The position numbers were made by a program, and so were the translations under genes. The notes under the pieces were generated by a model. It was not told the DNA's origin. It worked only from the letters and a program-made list of their open reading frames with translations, and searched no databases. Shown in pieces: positions 26,445 to 35,670 of a stretch of 64,000 nt of DNA (positions are counted from its first letter, which is position 1; every line of letters begins with the position of its first letter). The stretch comes from Pseudomonas sediminis (GTDB lineage Bacteria > Pseudomonadota > Gammaproteobacteria > Pseudomonadales > Pseudomonadaceae), in the NCBI RefSeq assembly GCF_039555755.1, contig NZ_CP154631.1, positions 4,216,001 to 4,280,000 of the forward strand. The letters run 5' to 3'.

Positions 26445-27212
26445 ATGTCCAAGACCCAACTGTTCGACCTCGACGGCAAGATCGCCTTCGTCTCCGGCGC
26501 CAGCCGCGGCATCGGCGAGGCCATCGCCAAGCTGCTGGCCCAGCAAGGCGCCCACGTGATCGTCTCCAGCCGCAAGATCGACGGCTGCCAGGCCGTGGCT
26601 GATGCCATCACCGCCGAGGGTGGCAAGGCCACTGCCATCGCCTGTCACATCGGCGAGATGGAGCAGATCACCAACGTCTTCGCGCAGATCAAGGAACAGT
26701 TCGGTCGCCTCGACATCCTGGTCAACAACGCCGCGACCAACCCGCAGTTCTGCAACGTGCTGGACACCGACCTCTCCGCCTTCCAGAAGACCGTGGACGT
26801 GAACATTCGCGGCTACTACTTCATGTCCATCGAAGGCGGCAAGCTGATGAAGGAAAACGGCGGCGGCTCGATCATCAACGTCGCCTCGATCAATGGCGTC
26901 TCCCCCGGCGAATTCCAGGGCATCTACTCGGTGACCAAGGCTGCGGTGATCAGCATGACCAAGGTGTTCGCCAAGGAGTGCGCGCAGTTCGGCATTCGCT
27001 GCAACGCCCTGCTGCCCGGCCTGACCGACACCAAGTTCGCCTCGGCGCTGACCAAGAACGACGCCATCCTCAAGCACGCCCTGCAACGTATCCCGCTCAA
27101 GCGCGTGGCCGACCCGAGCGAGATGGCCGGCACTGTGCTGTACCTGGCCAGTGATGCCTCCAGCTACACCACCGGCGTGGCGCTGAACGTAGACGGCGGC
27201 TTCCTTTCCTGA
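26445..27212 (+). CDS. SDR-family oxidoreductase
   Basis: 255 residues: classical SDR with cofactor loop VSGASRGIGEAIAKLLA (TGxxxGIG-type), NNAATNP, Ser in INVASINGVSPGEF, catalytic Tyr-x3-Lys in IYSVTKAAVISM, and the closing VALNVDGGF. Residues after strand 2 (SRKIDGC) suggest NADP use. Paired with the APH-like kinase; the LvaA/LvaD pair in levulinate breakdown is a plausible parallel, in which the SDR handles a keto/hydroxyacyl-CoA before phosphorylation. Confidence 0.9.
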   Translation: MSKTQLFDLDGKIAFVSGASRGIGEAIAKLLAQQGAHVIVSSRKIDGCQAVADAITAEGGKATAIACHIGEMEQITNVFAQIKEQFGRLDILVNNAATNPQFCNVLDTDLSAFQKTVDVNIRGYYFMSIEGGKLMKENGGGSIINVASINGVSPGEFQGIYSVTKAAVISMTKVFAKECAQFGIRCNALLPGLTDTKFASALTKNDAILKHALQRIPLKRVADPSEMAGTVLYLASDASSYTTGVALNVDGGFLS

Positions 27213-27232
27213 GGCCGAATGCCCTGAACGAC

Positions 27233-27258
27233 AAAGGCACCTTGTAGGTGCCTTTTTT
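27233..27258 (+). terminator. Intrinsic terminator after the SDR gene
   Basis: AAAGGCACC / GGTGCCTTT stem with TTGTA loop and TTTTTT run. Confidence 0.94.
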
Positions 27259-27260
27259 GC

Positions 27261-27320
27261 AGGGCGCGCCGTGCGCATCGCAGATCGATTCGGTCTATCG
27301 GTGCGCACGGCGCACCCTAC
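27261..27320. repeat. Large imperfect intergenic hairpin element
   Basis: Arms AGGGCGCGCCGTGCGCATCG and CGGTGCGCACGGCGCACCCT pair at 18 of 20 positions around an 18-base loop. Arm sequences like GTAGGGTGCGCCGTGCGCACC recur in many Pseudomonas genomes (from memory), so this is probably a dispersed palindromic element; it lies between convergent genes. Confidence 0.7.
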
Positions 27321-27342
27321 TTCCGCCACACTCTGCTGCCGC

Positions 27343-27990
27343 CTACCAATCCTTCAACGCGGCTTCGGCTGCCGGGTTCATCGGTTCGGCCAGCAGACCG
27401 GTCGGCGTCAGGCTGACGCTGTAGACGGCATCGGCGGCAATCGGCAGATAAGTCACCCGCAGCGCCTGCGGGTCGAACAGCAGCAGATCACGCTGGCTCA
27501 GCCGCAGCCAGCGCCACAGGTCCACGCCATAGGGGCTTTCGGCCAACTGCACGCGACCGTGTTGCGCCAGCGCCTGCTGCTCGATGGCCAGAAAACGTCC
27601 CGACAGACGCTCCAGACGATAGCCCGGCTCAAGGCCAATCAGCTCGGCCAGACCTTTCCAGCGAATCAGTCGGCCATCGAGCTGCCACATGTCGCCCTCC
27701 AAGGTAACCGTGCGCTCGCGCCCACCTTCGAGCAACGTCACCTGATAGCGCTGCGGGCCGTCGGCCTTGAAGCTCAGCGTCACCAAGGGCTTGCCCGGCT
27801 GCAGCGGCTCATAGGCATACAGATCATAAGCCACCAGGCCCACCAGCCCGGCCAACGCGAGAAATGCCAGACCACAGGTGCCACGCAACCAACCGAGGAA
27901 CCAGCCCGTATTGAGCAGGATGCGCAGTGCCACCAGCAGCGCCAATATGGCCAACAGCGCCACGGCCCAGGCCAACCCGTCGTATTGCAT
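27343..27990 (-). CDS. Conserved membrane-anchored protein of unknown function
   Basis: 215 residues. Two hydrophobic segments at the N terminus (AWAVALLAILALLVALRIL and GTCGLAFLALAGLVGLVAY) then a soluble region of about 150 residues with beta character (PLVTLSFKADGPQRYQVTLLEGG). Pseudomonas relatives are often labelled multidrug transporter without support; I see no transporter signature. Convergent with the SDR, divergent from the TSUP transporter. Confidence 0.8.
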   Translation of the reverse strand: MQYDGLAWAVALLAILALLVALRILLNTGWFLGWLRGTCGLAFLALAGLVGLVAYDLYAYEPLQPGKPLVTLSFKADGPQRYQVTLLEGGRERTVTLEGDMWQLDGRLIRWKGLAELIGLEPGYRLERLSGRFLAIEQQALAQHGRVQLAESPYGVDLWRWLRLSQRDLLLFDPQALRVTYLPIAADAVYSVSLTPTGLLAEPMNPAAEAALKDW

Positions 27991-28093
27991 CGATTGCGTT
28001 CCTTCTATGGCGAAATCCCGGCATTATGCGCAGCTCTCTCCACGACGAACAGTCAGCAGGCTGCGCATTCGCCCACAAGTCGACACTTTAAAT

Positions 28094-28873
28094 ATGCCCT
28101 TCGCTCTCGAGCTCGCCATCGACCCCAGCACACTGGCCATTCTCGCCCTGGTCGCCTTCATCGCTGGTTTTATCGACGCCATTGCCGGTGGCGGCGGTCT
28201 GCTGACCATCCCCGCCCTGCTCACCACCGGCCTGCCGCCGCACCTGGTGCTCGGCACCAGCAAACTGTGCGCGACCTTCGGCTCGGCAACTGCCAGCTAC
28301 ACCTTCTACCGGCGCAAGCTGTTCAGCCCGGGCAAATGGAAGAACGCAATGGCCGGCACCGCCATGGGTGCGATTGGCGGAGCAGTGTTAGTGCACTGGA
28401 TGCCAGCCGAGTGGATCAACAAGATGCTGCCGTTGGTGGTATTCGTCTGCGGCCTGTACCTGCTCTTCGGCAAGACGCCCGACGCGCCGCTTGACGCCGA
28501 CCTGCCCATCGCCAGCCGCCGGCAATGGCCCCAGAGCATCAGCCTGGGCTTCTACGATGGCGTAGCCGGCCCGGGAACCGGTGCGTTCTGGACGGTCAGC
28601 ACGCTGCTCATGTACCCGCTCGATCTGGTGCGCGCTAGCGGCGTGGCACGCTCGATGAACTTCATCAGCAACGCCTGCGCCCTGGCGGTGTTCATCATCG
28701 CCGGACAAGTGGCATGGGTGCTGGGCCTGTGCATGGGCTTTTCGCTGATGGCCGGCGCCTTTCTCGGTGCGCGCACGGCGATTGGCGGCGGCTCGAAATT
28801 CATCCGCCCGGTATTCATCGCCGTGGTTCTGGCGCTTACCGCCCGCCTGGTCTGGCAGCACTGGGTCGCGTAG
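28094..28873 (+). CDS. TSUP-family transporter (TauE/SafE type)
   Basis: 259 residues from ATG 28094; the open frame extends upstream but has no family similarity. About eight membrane helices, with the TSUP signature AFIAGFIDAIAGGGGLLTIPALL near the start and its repeat GFYDGVAGPGTGAFWTVSTLL mid-protein. Such proteins move sulfite, sulfonates or other small anions; substrate unknown. Its stop lies inside the hairpin at 28869-28925. Confidence 0.9.
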   Translation: MPFALELAIDPSTLAILALVAFIAGFIDAIAGGGGLLTIPALLTTGLPPHLVLGTSKLCATFGSATASYTFYRRKLFSPGKWKNAMAGTAMGAIGGAVLVHWMPAEWINKMLPLVVFVCGLYLLFGKTPDAPLDADLPIASRRQWPQSISLGFYDGVAGPGTGAFWTVSTLLMYPLDLVRASGVARSMNFISNACALAVFIIAGQVAWVLGLCMGFSLMAGAFLGARTAIGGGSKFIRPVFIAVVLALTARLVWQHWVA

Positions 28874-28925
28874 GGCTGGCGCAACCCACCGCAGCAACGA
28901 TTTGGCGGGTTGCACCCGCCCTACG
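28869..28925. repeat. Intergenic palindrome spanning both stop codons
   Basis: Arms CGTAGGGCTGGCGCAACCC (28869-28887) and GGGTTGCACCCGCCCTACG (28907-28925) pair at 17 of 19 positions. The left arm contains the TSUP stop TAG and the right arm contains the nudC stop. Likely another dispersed Pseudomonas palindrome, here able to protect or terminate both transcripts. Confidence 0.7.
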
Positions 28926-29742
28926 ACAGACTCGGCTCGGGCAGACCGAGGCGGCGCGCGACATAGAGGTCGATCAGATGGCGAGCGATGGAGCGCGACG
29001 CCGGCAACGGCGGCAAGTCATCAACGCGAAACCAGCGCGCATCCTCGATTTCGTCTTCCTGCATGACGATATCGCCACCGGCATATTCGGCATGGAAGCC
29101 AAGCATCAGCGAATGCGGAAACGGCCAGCCCTGGCTGCCGATGTACTGCAGATTCTTCACCTCCAGACCGACTTCCTCGCGCACCTCGCGTGCCACGCAA
29201 TGCTCCACCGACTCGCCTGGTTCGACAAAGCCTGCCAGGGCGCTGTATACCCCTGTCACGAAACGCGGCGAGCGCGCGAGCAGGACTTCATCGCCACGCG
29301 TCACCAGCACGATCATGCTCGGCGCCAGGCGCGGATAATGCTGCGATTCGCAGCTGTCACAACGCATGGCCCGCTCGCCAGGAAGCTGTCGGGTCGGCGT
29401 ACCGCAACTGCCGCAGAAACGATGCTCGGCATACCAGGTGCCGATCTGCGCGGCGTAGGCGAGCATGCGGAAGGTTTCCGCCTCGCCCTGCAACATAAAC
29501 TGGCGCAGGCTCTGCCAGTTGCAGCCATCCAGCGTGGCCGACGGTTTGACCTGTACGAGATAGACGGCGTCCTCACCGAAATGGCCAATGCCCTGCTCGC
29601 CGATGATCGGCAGATCCTGGCGCTTGATCCAGTCACGCGGAAACAGCACGCCATTGCTGTCGGCAAGAAAGTGCTGCTGGCTGTAGAGCAGCGCCCAGCC
29701 ACCCGGCTGGGCCGGATCGAGGAACGTATTACGCCAGACCAT
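28921..29742 (-). CDS. nudC: NAD+ diphosphatase (NADH pyrophosphatase, RNA deNADding enzyme)
   Basis: 273 residues. Zinc ribbon [10 protein letters not shown]...[12 protein letters not shown] with four Cys (about 109-132), Nudix box [24 protein letters not shown] (G-x5-E-x7-RE-V-x-EE-x-G) and the NADH-pyrophosphatase signature SQGWPFPHS. NudC splits NAD(H) and removes NAD caps from RNA. The ATG overlaps the fimL stop by one base (TGATG), so it is translationally coupled to fimL. Confidence 0.97.
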   Translation of the reverse strand: MVWRNTFLDPAQPGGWALLYSQQHFLADSNGVLFPRDWIKRQDLPIIGEQGIGHFGEDAVYLVQVKPSATLDGCNWQSLRQFMLQGEAETFRMLAYAAQIGTWYAEHRFCGSCGTPTRQLPGERAMRCDSCESQHYPRLAPSMIVLVTRGDEVLLARSPRFVTGVYSALAGFVEPGESVEHCVAREVREEVGLEVKNLQYIGSQGWPFPHSLMLGFHAEYAGGDIVMQEDEIEDARWFRVDDLPPLPASRSIARHLIDLYVARRLGLPEPSLS

Positions 29743-31421
29743 CAGGCAGCCACCGGCATGCCCAGTGCCTTGACGCTCTCTTCGGCAAGGTCGAGCACGC
29801 TCGGGCGGGTTTCAGGACGCATGACGGCGCCAGCTTCCAGGTAGTACTCCAGGCTGCTCAGCGCATCAGCCAGGGTTTCCAGCATCTGCTCCGAAGGCAT
29901 CTGACCGCTGTCGAGCATGCGCGTCTGGATGTAGTCGGCGCACGCCCCGACCAGCATCGCGGCGCGGCGCTGCTCGAGGAACCACAAGCCGCCACGCACG
30001 GCCTGCAAGCTGAACGGCACGTTGGACAGGTGCATCTTGTCGCCAGCCGACTCCAGGTACGCCGTGATCGCGCGTTTGGCCAGAGCCAGACCGGCCCGAG
30101 CCTCGTCGACCACCACGATACGGGCTTCGTTGAGTTGATGAATGGCGAAAGAGTCGGCCTCATTACCCGGTTCGACGGCAGCCGGCCTGAGATCGCGACC
30201 TTCGCCACGCTCCAGGCTGGCCACCATGCCTTCGACATAGAGCACGGCATCAGCCAGCTTGTGCAGTTGCTCCGCCTGCGGCGGCGTGTCTTCACTCCAG
30301 GCGGCAACCAGCGGCAGCTGAGCGCCGAGCGAGTTGCCGGCAGAATTCAAACCGACCATGCTCAGGGTCTTGGCCAATTTGCCCAACAACGCATGCAAGG
30401 TGCCCAGGGTTTCACCTTGCAAGGTGCCACGCTCGAGCAGGTCGAGCATATCCTTGACGCTGGCCAATTCTTCGCGAATCGCGGTGGACAACGAACGCAT
30501 CACCGCCTGCCCCGGCCCGGCCAGGCGCTGGTATTCCTCTTCCAGCAAATGGTCAGTGAACGGCAACGGCGCGAGGCCGAACACTTCGCGCATAGCAGTG
30601 GCGTGCGGGCCATGGCTGTCGGCGAGCGCGACCAGATACAGCAACTCTTTCAGCAAGCTGCGCGGTGCTTCGTACTGTGGATTGCCGAGCATCAGCTTGA
30701 GCTCGCGATCCACTCGCGAGAACAGCTGCTTGCGCGATTTGCGCGGCAGCAGTTGACCGTCGCACTGGGCCTCGATGGCCGCGGCACCAATCCAGCACAT
30801 GCGCCCACGCGGCTCGTTGGCGAACAGGCTGTCCAAACGCGCCATGGCTCGCACCATCAGCTTGAGGCTGGCCTGCGGATTCTGCTCACGGATAAAACCG
30901 AGCAGTCCGACCTGATACATGTGCCGCAGGCGCTTGCCTTCGCTCAGCTTGGCCGCGCCATCGAGTGGCTGGGTAGCCGTGTGCGGCCGCGCATGATCGA
31001 GGCGAACGCTGAAGAAGAAACTTTCCGGCAGCGGCTGCTGCGCACCGGCCTGACGTAAATCGTTGATCGCCGGCAGCAACAGTTCAGGCATTTCCTGGCG
31101 ATGGGCGTCGACGTTTTCCAGATAACGCCGCAGCACATGCAGGGCATTGCTCAGAGCCGAGAGCTGCGCGTCGCGCTCCTCACCAGCACCAGCGGGAATG
31201 TCAGTGGCCTGATCCAGCACTTCCTGAGCCAGCAGCTCGGCGCCGGCCAGTTCGATCAGGTTGAGCGTGCCGCGAACCTGGTGCAGGCTTTCCACCGCTT
31301 GCTGCAACAGACTGCCGTTGTGCCGCTCGGCGATGAAATGCTCCAGGCTCTGCTCGGCCTCTTCCATGGTGACGAACAGCTCGTCGCGCACCAGATTCAG
31401 GGATGTGGCTCCACTTACCAT
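29742..31421 (-). CDS. fimL: FimL, regulator of type IV pili and cAMP signalling
   Basis: 559 residues, GAGG 8 bases before the ATG. The N-terminal half resembles the Hpt-like modules at the N terminus of ChpA ([23 protein letters not shown], then [21 protein letters not shown]) and the C-terminal part contains a second helical module ([23 protein letters not shown]). It has no receiver or kinase domain. In P. aeruginosa FimL promotes adenylate cyclase CyaB activity, cAMP/Vfr output and twitching. Size and position beside nudC and a crotonase match PA1822. Confidence 0.93.
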   Translation of the reverse strand: MVSGATSLNLVRDELFVTMEEAEQSLEHFIAERHNGSLLQQAVESLHQVRGTLNLIELAGAELLAQEVLDQATDIPAGAGEERDAQLSALSNALHVLRRYLENVDAHRQEMPELLLPAINDLRQAGAQQPLPESFFFSVRLDHARPHTATQPLDGAAKLSEGKRLRHMYQVGLLGFIREQNPQASLKLMVRAMARLDSLFANEPRGRMCWIGAAAIEAQCDGQLLPRKSRKQLFSRVDRELKLMLGNPQYEAPRSLLKELLYLVALADSHGPHATAMREVFGLAPLPFTDHLLEEEYQRLAGPGQAVMRSLSTAIREELASVKDMLDLLERGTLQGETLGTLHALLGKLAKTLSMVGLNSAGNSLGAQLPLVAAWSEDTPPQAEQLHKLADAVLYVEGMVASLERGEGRDLRPAAVEPGNEADSFAIHQLNEARIVVVDEARAGLALAKRAITAYLESAGDKMHLSNVPFSLQAVRGGLWFLEQRRAAMLVGACADYIQTRMLDSGQMPSEQMLETLADALSSLEYYLEAGAVMRPETRPSVLDLAEESVKALGMPVAA

Positions 31422-31458
31422 GCTCTAGGCCTCGCAGCGAACATCAGCGAATACGGCA

Positions 31459-32271
31459 TCAGTCGGCGAACTCCGGCTTCTGCTTGGTCATGTGCGCCGC
31501 CATGGCCAGGCGCAGGTCTTCCGATTGCAGCATGGCGGCGTTCCAGGTGGCGATGTATTCAAGGCCATCGTCGACCCGGTGATCGCGCATATAGCGAATC
31601 ATTTCCTTGGTGCCACGCACGGCAATCGGCGACTTGGCGGCGATTTGTGCGGCGATCTCCATCACCCCGGCCAGCAGCGCCTCCTGATTCTCGTAGGTGC
31701 GATTGACCAGGCCGATACGGGCAGCTTCCGTGCCATTGATGTTGCGCCCGGTGAAGGCCAGCTCACGCATCATGCCGTCGCCGATGATGCGCGGCAGGCG
31801 CTGCAGGGTGCCGACATCGGCAGCCATGCCCATGTCGATCTCCTTGATCGAGAACTGCGCATCGAGCGTGGAATAACGCATGTCGCAAGCGCTGATCAGG
31901 TCGATGGCACCGCCGATGCAATAGCCCTGAATGGCAGCCAGCACTGGCTTGCGGCAATTGTCGACGGCGTTGAAGGAGGCTTGCAGCTCGAGAATCTTGC
32001 GGCGTAGTGCCGTGGCGTTGCGACCAACGTCCTTGCCCAGCTGGGCACCGACCGAGGCCAGCAGCATCAGGTCGATGCCCGAAGAAAAGTGTTTGCCAGC
32101 ACCGGAGAGCACCACGACACGGACCGCGTCGTTGTCATCGACCCACTGGAAGATCTCGATGATCTCGCGCCAGAAGTCGGCATTCATTGCGTTGATCTTG
32201 TCCGGACGGTTGATCTGCACATGGGCGATCTTATCCGCCAGCTCGACGCGGAAGGCTTTGTAGTCGGACAT
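31459..32271 (-). CDS. Enoyl-CoA hydratase/isomerase (crotonase) family protein
   Basis: 270 residues taking MSDYKAFRVELADKI at 32271, for which GAGG is properly spaced (the ATG nine bases earlier sits on the GAGG itself). Oxyanion-hole segments KHFSSGIDLMLLASV and AIQGYCIGGAIDLISACD; DMRYSTLDAQFSIKEIDMGMAAD carries acidic residues like those of dienoyl-CoA isomerases (Ech1), so a double-bond-shifting role in unsaturated fatty-acid oxidation is likely. It sits upstream of fimL with a 37-base gap, probably co-transcribed. Confidence 0.9.
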   Translation of the reverse strand: MSDYKAFRVELADKIAHVQINRPDKINAMNADFWREIIEIFQWVDDNDAVRVVVLSGAGKHFSSGIDLMLLASVGAQLGKDVGRNATALRRKILELQASFNAVDNCRKPVLAAIQGYCIGGAIDLISACDMRYSTLDAQFSIKEIDMGMAADVGTLQRLPRIIGDGMMRELAFTGRNINGTEAARIGLVNRTYENQEALLAGVMEIAAQIAAKSPIAVRGTKEMIRYMRDHRVDDGLEYIATWNAAMLQSEDLRLAMAAHMTKQKPEFAD

Positions 32272-32431
32272 GGCAGGCATCCTCAGCCGCGGCTCGGCAG
32301 CACAGTAACAATTTTGTGATTAATAACCGAGCAACTATAACAAGCGCGCCATAAAAGTCGATGCTTGCCACTGTGACGCAGGGCACGCCCCGGACGTTAA
32401 CAACCGCTTTGAATGTCAGAGATAAGAGATT

Positions 32432-32463
32432 GATCTGTCGAGGATCTTGCTCCCCGACAGATC
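32432..32463 (-). terminator. Inverted repeat just after ldcA, possible terminator
   Basis: GATCTGTCG and CGACAGATC pair perfectly over 14 bases of loop, starting 11 bases beyond the ldcA stop. The minus-strand tail (AATCTCTTATC) is only mildly T-rich, so confidence is moderate. Confidence 0.5.
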
Positions 32464-32473
32464 CACGGCAGGA

Positions 32474-34717
32474 TTACTCCACCAGGCAATCCACGCTGTA
32501 CTCACCCGCCTCGGTTTGCAAACCGTGCACGTCGATATCGAACCCCGGGAAGGCCTGGTCGAACGCCCGCGCGAACGCCAGGTAGTCGAGAATCGAGCGA
32601 GTGGCCGCCGTGAAGCGCTCGCCTGGCATGATCAACGGAATACCCGGCGGGTAAGGTACCAGCATCACCGCAGCGATACGCCCCTGCAATTGATCGATGG
32701 GTACCGCCTCTACCTCGCCGCGCACCAGGCGGTCATAGGCATCAGCCGGTTTGATCGCCAGCTCAGGCAGCGCCGTGTACATGCTTTTCAGCGCTTTGGC
32801 CGTGGCGTTCTCGCGGTAGCAGCCATGCAGCGCATCGCACAGGTCACGCAGGCCCATACCCTGATAGCGCCCGCCGTCCGTGTGGGCGATGGAGGGCAGT
32901 ACGTCGATCAACGGCAGATTGGCGTCGTAGCTGCGCTTGAACTCCAGTAGCTCGGTCAGCAGCGTGCTCCACTTGCCCTTGGTGATACCCATGGAGAACA
33001 GCACCAGGAAGGAGTACAGGCCGGTTTTCTCCACCACCAGCCCACGCTCCCAGAGAAACTTGCTGACCACCGCGGCGGGAATGCCCTGCGGCTCCAGCTT
33101 GCCGGCGGCATTGAGGCCGGGCATCACCAGCGTGACCTTAATCGGATCGAGCAGCACATAGTCATCGGCCACTTCGCCAAAGCCATGCCAGTCGGCGTCC
33201 GGTTGCAATACCCAGTCGGCGGTCGTCAGGCTGTCGGCGCCATCGGCCGCCCCCGGCTGCCAGATACTGAACCACCAATCCTCGGCGCTCAGGTTGCGCC
33301 GTACATTGGCCAGTGCGCGGCGGAAGCTCAGCGCCTCGTCGAAGGTTTCCTGAATCAGCGAGCGCCCTGCCGGCCCTTCCATCATCGCCGAGGCCACATC
33401 CAACGAGGCAATGATGCCGTACTGCGGCGAGGTGGAGATGTGCATCATGAAGGCTTCGTTGAAACGATCACGGTCCAGCTGGCGCTGCCCGCCGTCCTGC
33501 ACGTGAATCATCGAGGCCTGACTGAAAGCCGCCAGCAGCTTGTGCGTCGAATGCGTGGTGAACACCAGCGGTGAATGCTCGTCGCACTGGGTGCCCATGC
33601 CATAACGGCCAGCATAGAACTCATGGAAAGCGGCGTAGGCGTACCAGGCTTCGTCGAAGTGCAGCACCTCGACCGAGTCCCCCAGCGCCTGCTTGACCAT
33701 TTCAGCGTTGTAGCAGAGCCCGTCATAGGTGGAGTTGGTCACCACCGCCAGCTTGACCTTGGGCGCACGACCGCGCGCCAGCGGGCTGGCGTCGATCTTG
33801 GCCTGAATCGATTCCTTGCTGAACTCGGAGAGCGGAATCGGCCCGATGATCCCCAGTTCATTGCGCTCGGGGCACAGGTACAGCGGGATCGCGCCGGTCA
33901 TGATGATCGAGTGCAGGATCGACTTGTGGCAGTTGCGATCCACCAGCACCAGGTCATCGCGGCCGACCATCGAATGCCAGACGATCTTGTTCGCCGTCGA
34001 GGTGCCGTTGATCACAAAGAAGGTGTGGTCGGCGCCGAAGTTGCGCGCCGCGCGCGCCTCGGCCTCGGCCAGCGGGCCAGTGTGGTCGAGCAGCGAGCCC
34101 AGCTCCGGCACCGACACCGACAAATCCGAACGCAGTGTGTTTTCACCGAAGAACTGGTGGAAGGCCTGGCCCACCGGACTCTTGCGATAGGCTACGCCAC
34201 CACCATGACCAGGCGTGTGCCAGGAATAGTTGGATTGCGCGGTGTGCTGCACCAGCGCCTTGAAGAACGGCGGTAGCAGGCCATCGAGGTAGTTGTGCGC
34301 CGCACGCGCCACCTGCCTGGCGAGGAACGACACAGTGTCTTCGTAGAGATAGAGGATGCCGCGCAGGTGGTTGAGATCGGCCATGGCTTCGGCCGGCGCG
34401 TTTTCGATAGTGACCTGCTCGCCCAGGGCGAAGATCGGCAATTGCGGCGCCCGCACCCGCGCCACACGAATCAGCTCGACCATGTCGTGCAACAGGCGGC
34501 TGTTCTCCCCCGCTCCCTCGGCGGCCACCAGGATGCAGGCCAGGCCGTGGTGGGTGGACGCGACAATGCGCCCCTCAGCGGCGCTCGCCGTGGGCAGAAT
34601 GCTGAAACCGTCCTGAGTAAGCTCCTGAGCGATGGCGCGCACGCGATCACCGGCCACGGTGTCGGCCTTGATGTCGCGGTGCACGATTAGGACGGGGAAT
34701 TTGAGATCTTTATACAT
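32474..34717 (-). CDS. ldcA: Lysine decarboxylase LdcA (Orn/Lys/Arg decarboxylase class III)
   Basis: 747 residues: an N-terminal flavodoxin-like wing domain (about 1-130), the PLP domain with YSWHTPGHGGGVAYRKSPVG, INGTSTANKIV, LHFDEAWYAYAAF and the PLP lysine Lys393 in FTTHSTHKLLAAFSQ, then the C-terminal domain. P. aeruginosa PA1818 (751 residues, same position) is a lysine decarboxylase feeding the cadaverine-aminovalerate route. Substrate choice between lysine, ornithine and arginine cannot be read from the chain alone; position argues for lysine. No antiporter gene adjoins it. Confidence 0.92.
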   Translation of the reverse strand: MYKDLKFPVLIVHRDIKADTVAGDRVRAIAQELTQDGFSILPTASAAEGRIVASTHHGLACILVAAEGAGENSRLLHDMVELIRVARVRAPQLPIFALGEQVTIENAPAEAMADLNHLRGILYLYEDTVSFLARQVARAAHNYLDGLLPPFFKALVQHTAQSNYSWHTPGHGGGVAYRKSPVGQAFHQFFGENTLRSDLSVSVPELGSLLDHTGPLAEAEARAARNFGADHTFFVINGTSTANKIVWHSMVGRDDLVLVDRNCHKSILHSIIMTGAIPLYLCPERNELGIIGPIPLSEFSKESIQAKIDASPLARGRAPKVKLAVVTNSTYDGLCYNAEMVKQALGDSVEVLHFDEAWYAYAAFHEFYAGRYGMGTQCDEHSPLVFTTHSTHKLLAAFSQASMIHVQDGGQRQLDRDRFNEAFMMHISTSPQYGIIASLDVASAMMEGPAGRSLIQETFDEALSFRRALANVRRNLSAEDWWFSIWQPGAADGADSLTTADWVLQPDADWHGFGEVADDYVLLDPIKVTLVMPGLNAAGKLEPQGIPAAVVSKFLWERGLVVEKTGLYSFLVLFSMGITKGKWSTLLTELLEFKRSYDANLPLIDVLPSIAHTDGGRYQGMGLRDLCDALHGCYRENATAKALKSMYTALPELAIKPADAYDRLVRGEVEAVPIDQLQGRIAAVMLVPYPPGIPLIMPGERFTAATRSILDYLAFARAFDQAFPGFDIDVHGLQTEAGEYSVDCLVE

Positions 34718-34838
34718 TGTGACGTCCTGAAGGCTGGCAGGCTTGGCCTGCCCATCGCCTCAGGTTAGAGGCTCCCCCTGATCGGCGGAACCCCCTGTGC
34801 ATCACGCTATAAGAAAAGGTCGCAATTGCGCTGTTCGG

Positions 34839-35597
34839 TTATTCCGGCGCTTTTTCCAACTGTGCCCACAGCGACGGGCCGCCTGCGGATTTTTCGATCA
34901 CGGCCAGACGCGCCATGTGCGCCGCTAGTTCGTCTTCGCTGGCGCGAATGACGCGAGTACGCGGACGCGATGCGTCAAGACGGCGAATAGGCGTGGCCTG
35001 CTGACGCCCACTGCCATCACCATCGGAACCTTCACCGGCCAGTGACAGATTGGTCTGGCCACCAGTCATTGCCAAGTAGACGTCGGCGAGAATCTCCGAG
35101 TCGAGCAAGGCGCCGTGCAGTTCGCGGTTGGAGTTGTCGACGCCGTAACGCTTGCACAGCGCATCGAGGCTGTTGCGCTGCCCCGGATGACGCTCGCGCG
35201 CCATCATCAGGGTATCGAGCACCGAACAGTAATCACTGACGTCGGCACGCTCGCTCTGCCCCAACAGGGCGAACTCGTTGTTGATGAATCCAACGTCGAA
35301 CGCCGCGTTGTGGATGATCAGCTGGGCGCCTTTGATGAACTCATAGAATTCATCGGCGACTTCCTTGAAGCGCGGCTTGTCGGCCACGTATTCGTTGGTA
35401 ATACCGTGAACCGCGATGGCGCCTTCGTCGATTTCACGATCGGGGTTGAGGTAAACGTGGAAGTGACGCCCGGTGAGGCGGCGGCCAAGCAATTCGACAC
35501 AACCGATCTCGATGATGCGGTGCCCGTCGGTGACCGGCATACCCGTGGTTTCGGTATCCAGCACTACGTAGCGTCTGACGGTGTTCTCGGTTGTCAC
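34839..35597 (-). CDS. dnaQ: DNA polymerase III epsilon subunit (proofreading exonuclease)
   Basis: 252 residues from a GTG (35597), MTTENTVRRYVVLDTETTG. DEDDh residues: Asp14 and Glu16 in VVLDTETTG, HNAAFDVGFIN, and the His/Asp of HGALLDSEILADV. After the nuclease domain QTNLSLAG resembles the beta-clamp-binding pentamer of epsilon, and the remaining 60 residues carry the region that binds the alpha subunit. 73 bases downstream of rnhA on the same strand. Confidence 0.97.
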   Translation of the reverse strand: MTTENTVRRYVVLDTETTGMPVTDGHRIIEIGCVELLGRRLTGRHFHVYLNPDREIDEGAIAVHGITNEYVADKPRFKEVADEFYEFIKGAQLIIHNAAFDVGFINNEFALLGQSERADVSDYCSVLDTLMMARERHPGQRNSLDALCKRYGVDNSNRELHGALLDSEILADVYLAMTGGQTNLSLAGEGSDGDGSGRQQATPIRRLDASRPRTRVIRASEDELAAHMARLAVIEKSAGGPSLWAQLEKAPE

Positions 35598-35670
35598 GCC
35601 TTGCCTCTCTCATCTATTCGGGTTGCCGCACGTTCAGCGCGGCATCTTAACTCAGGTGCTGTATCACCGC

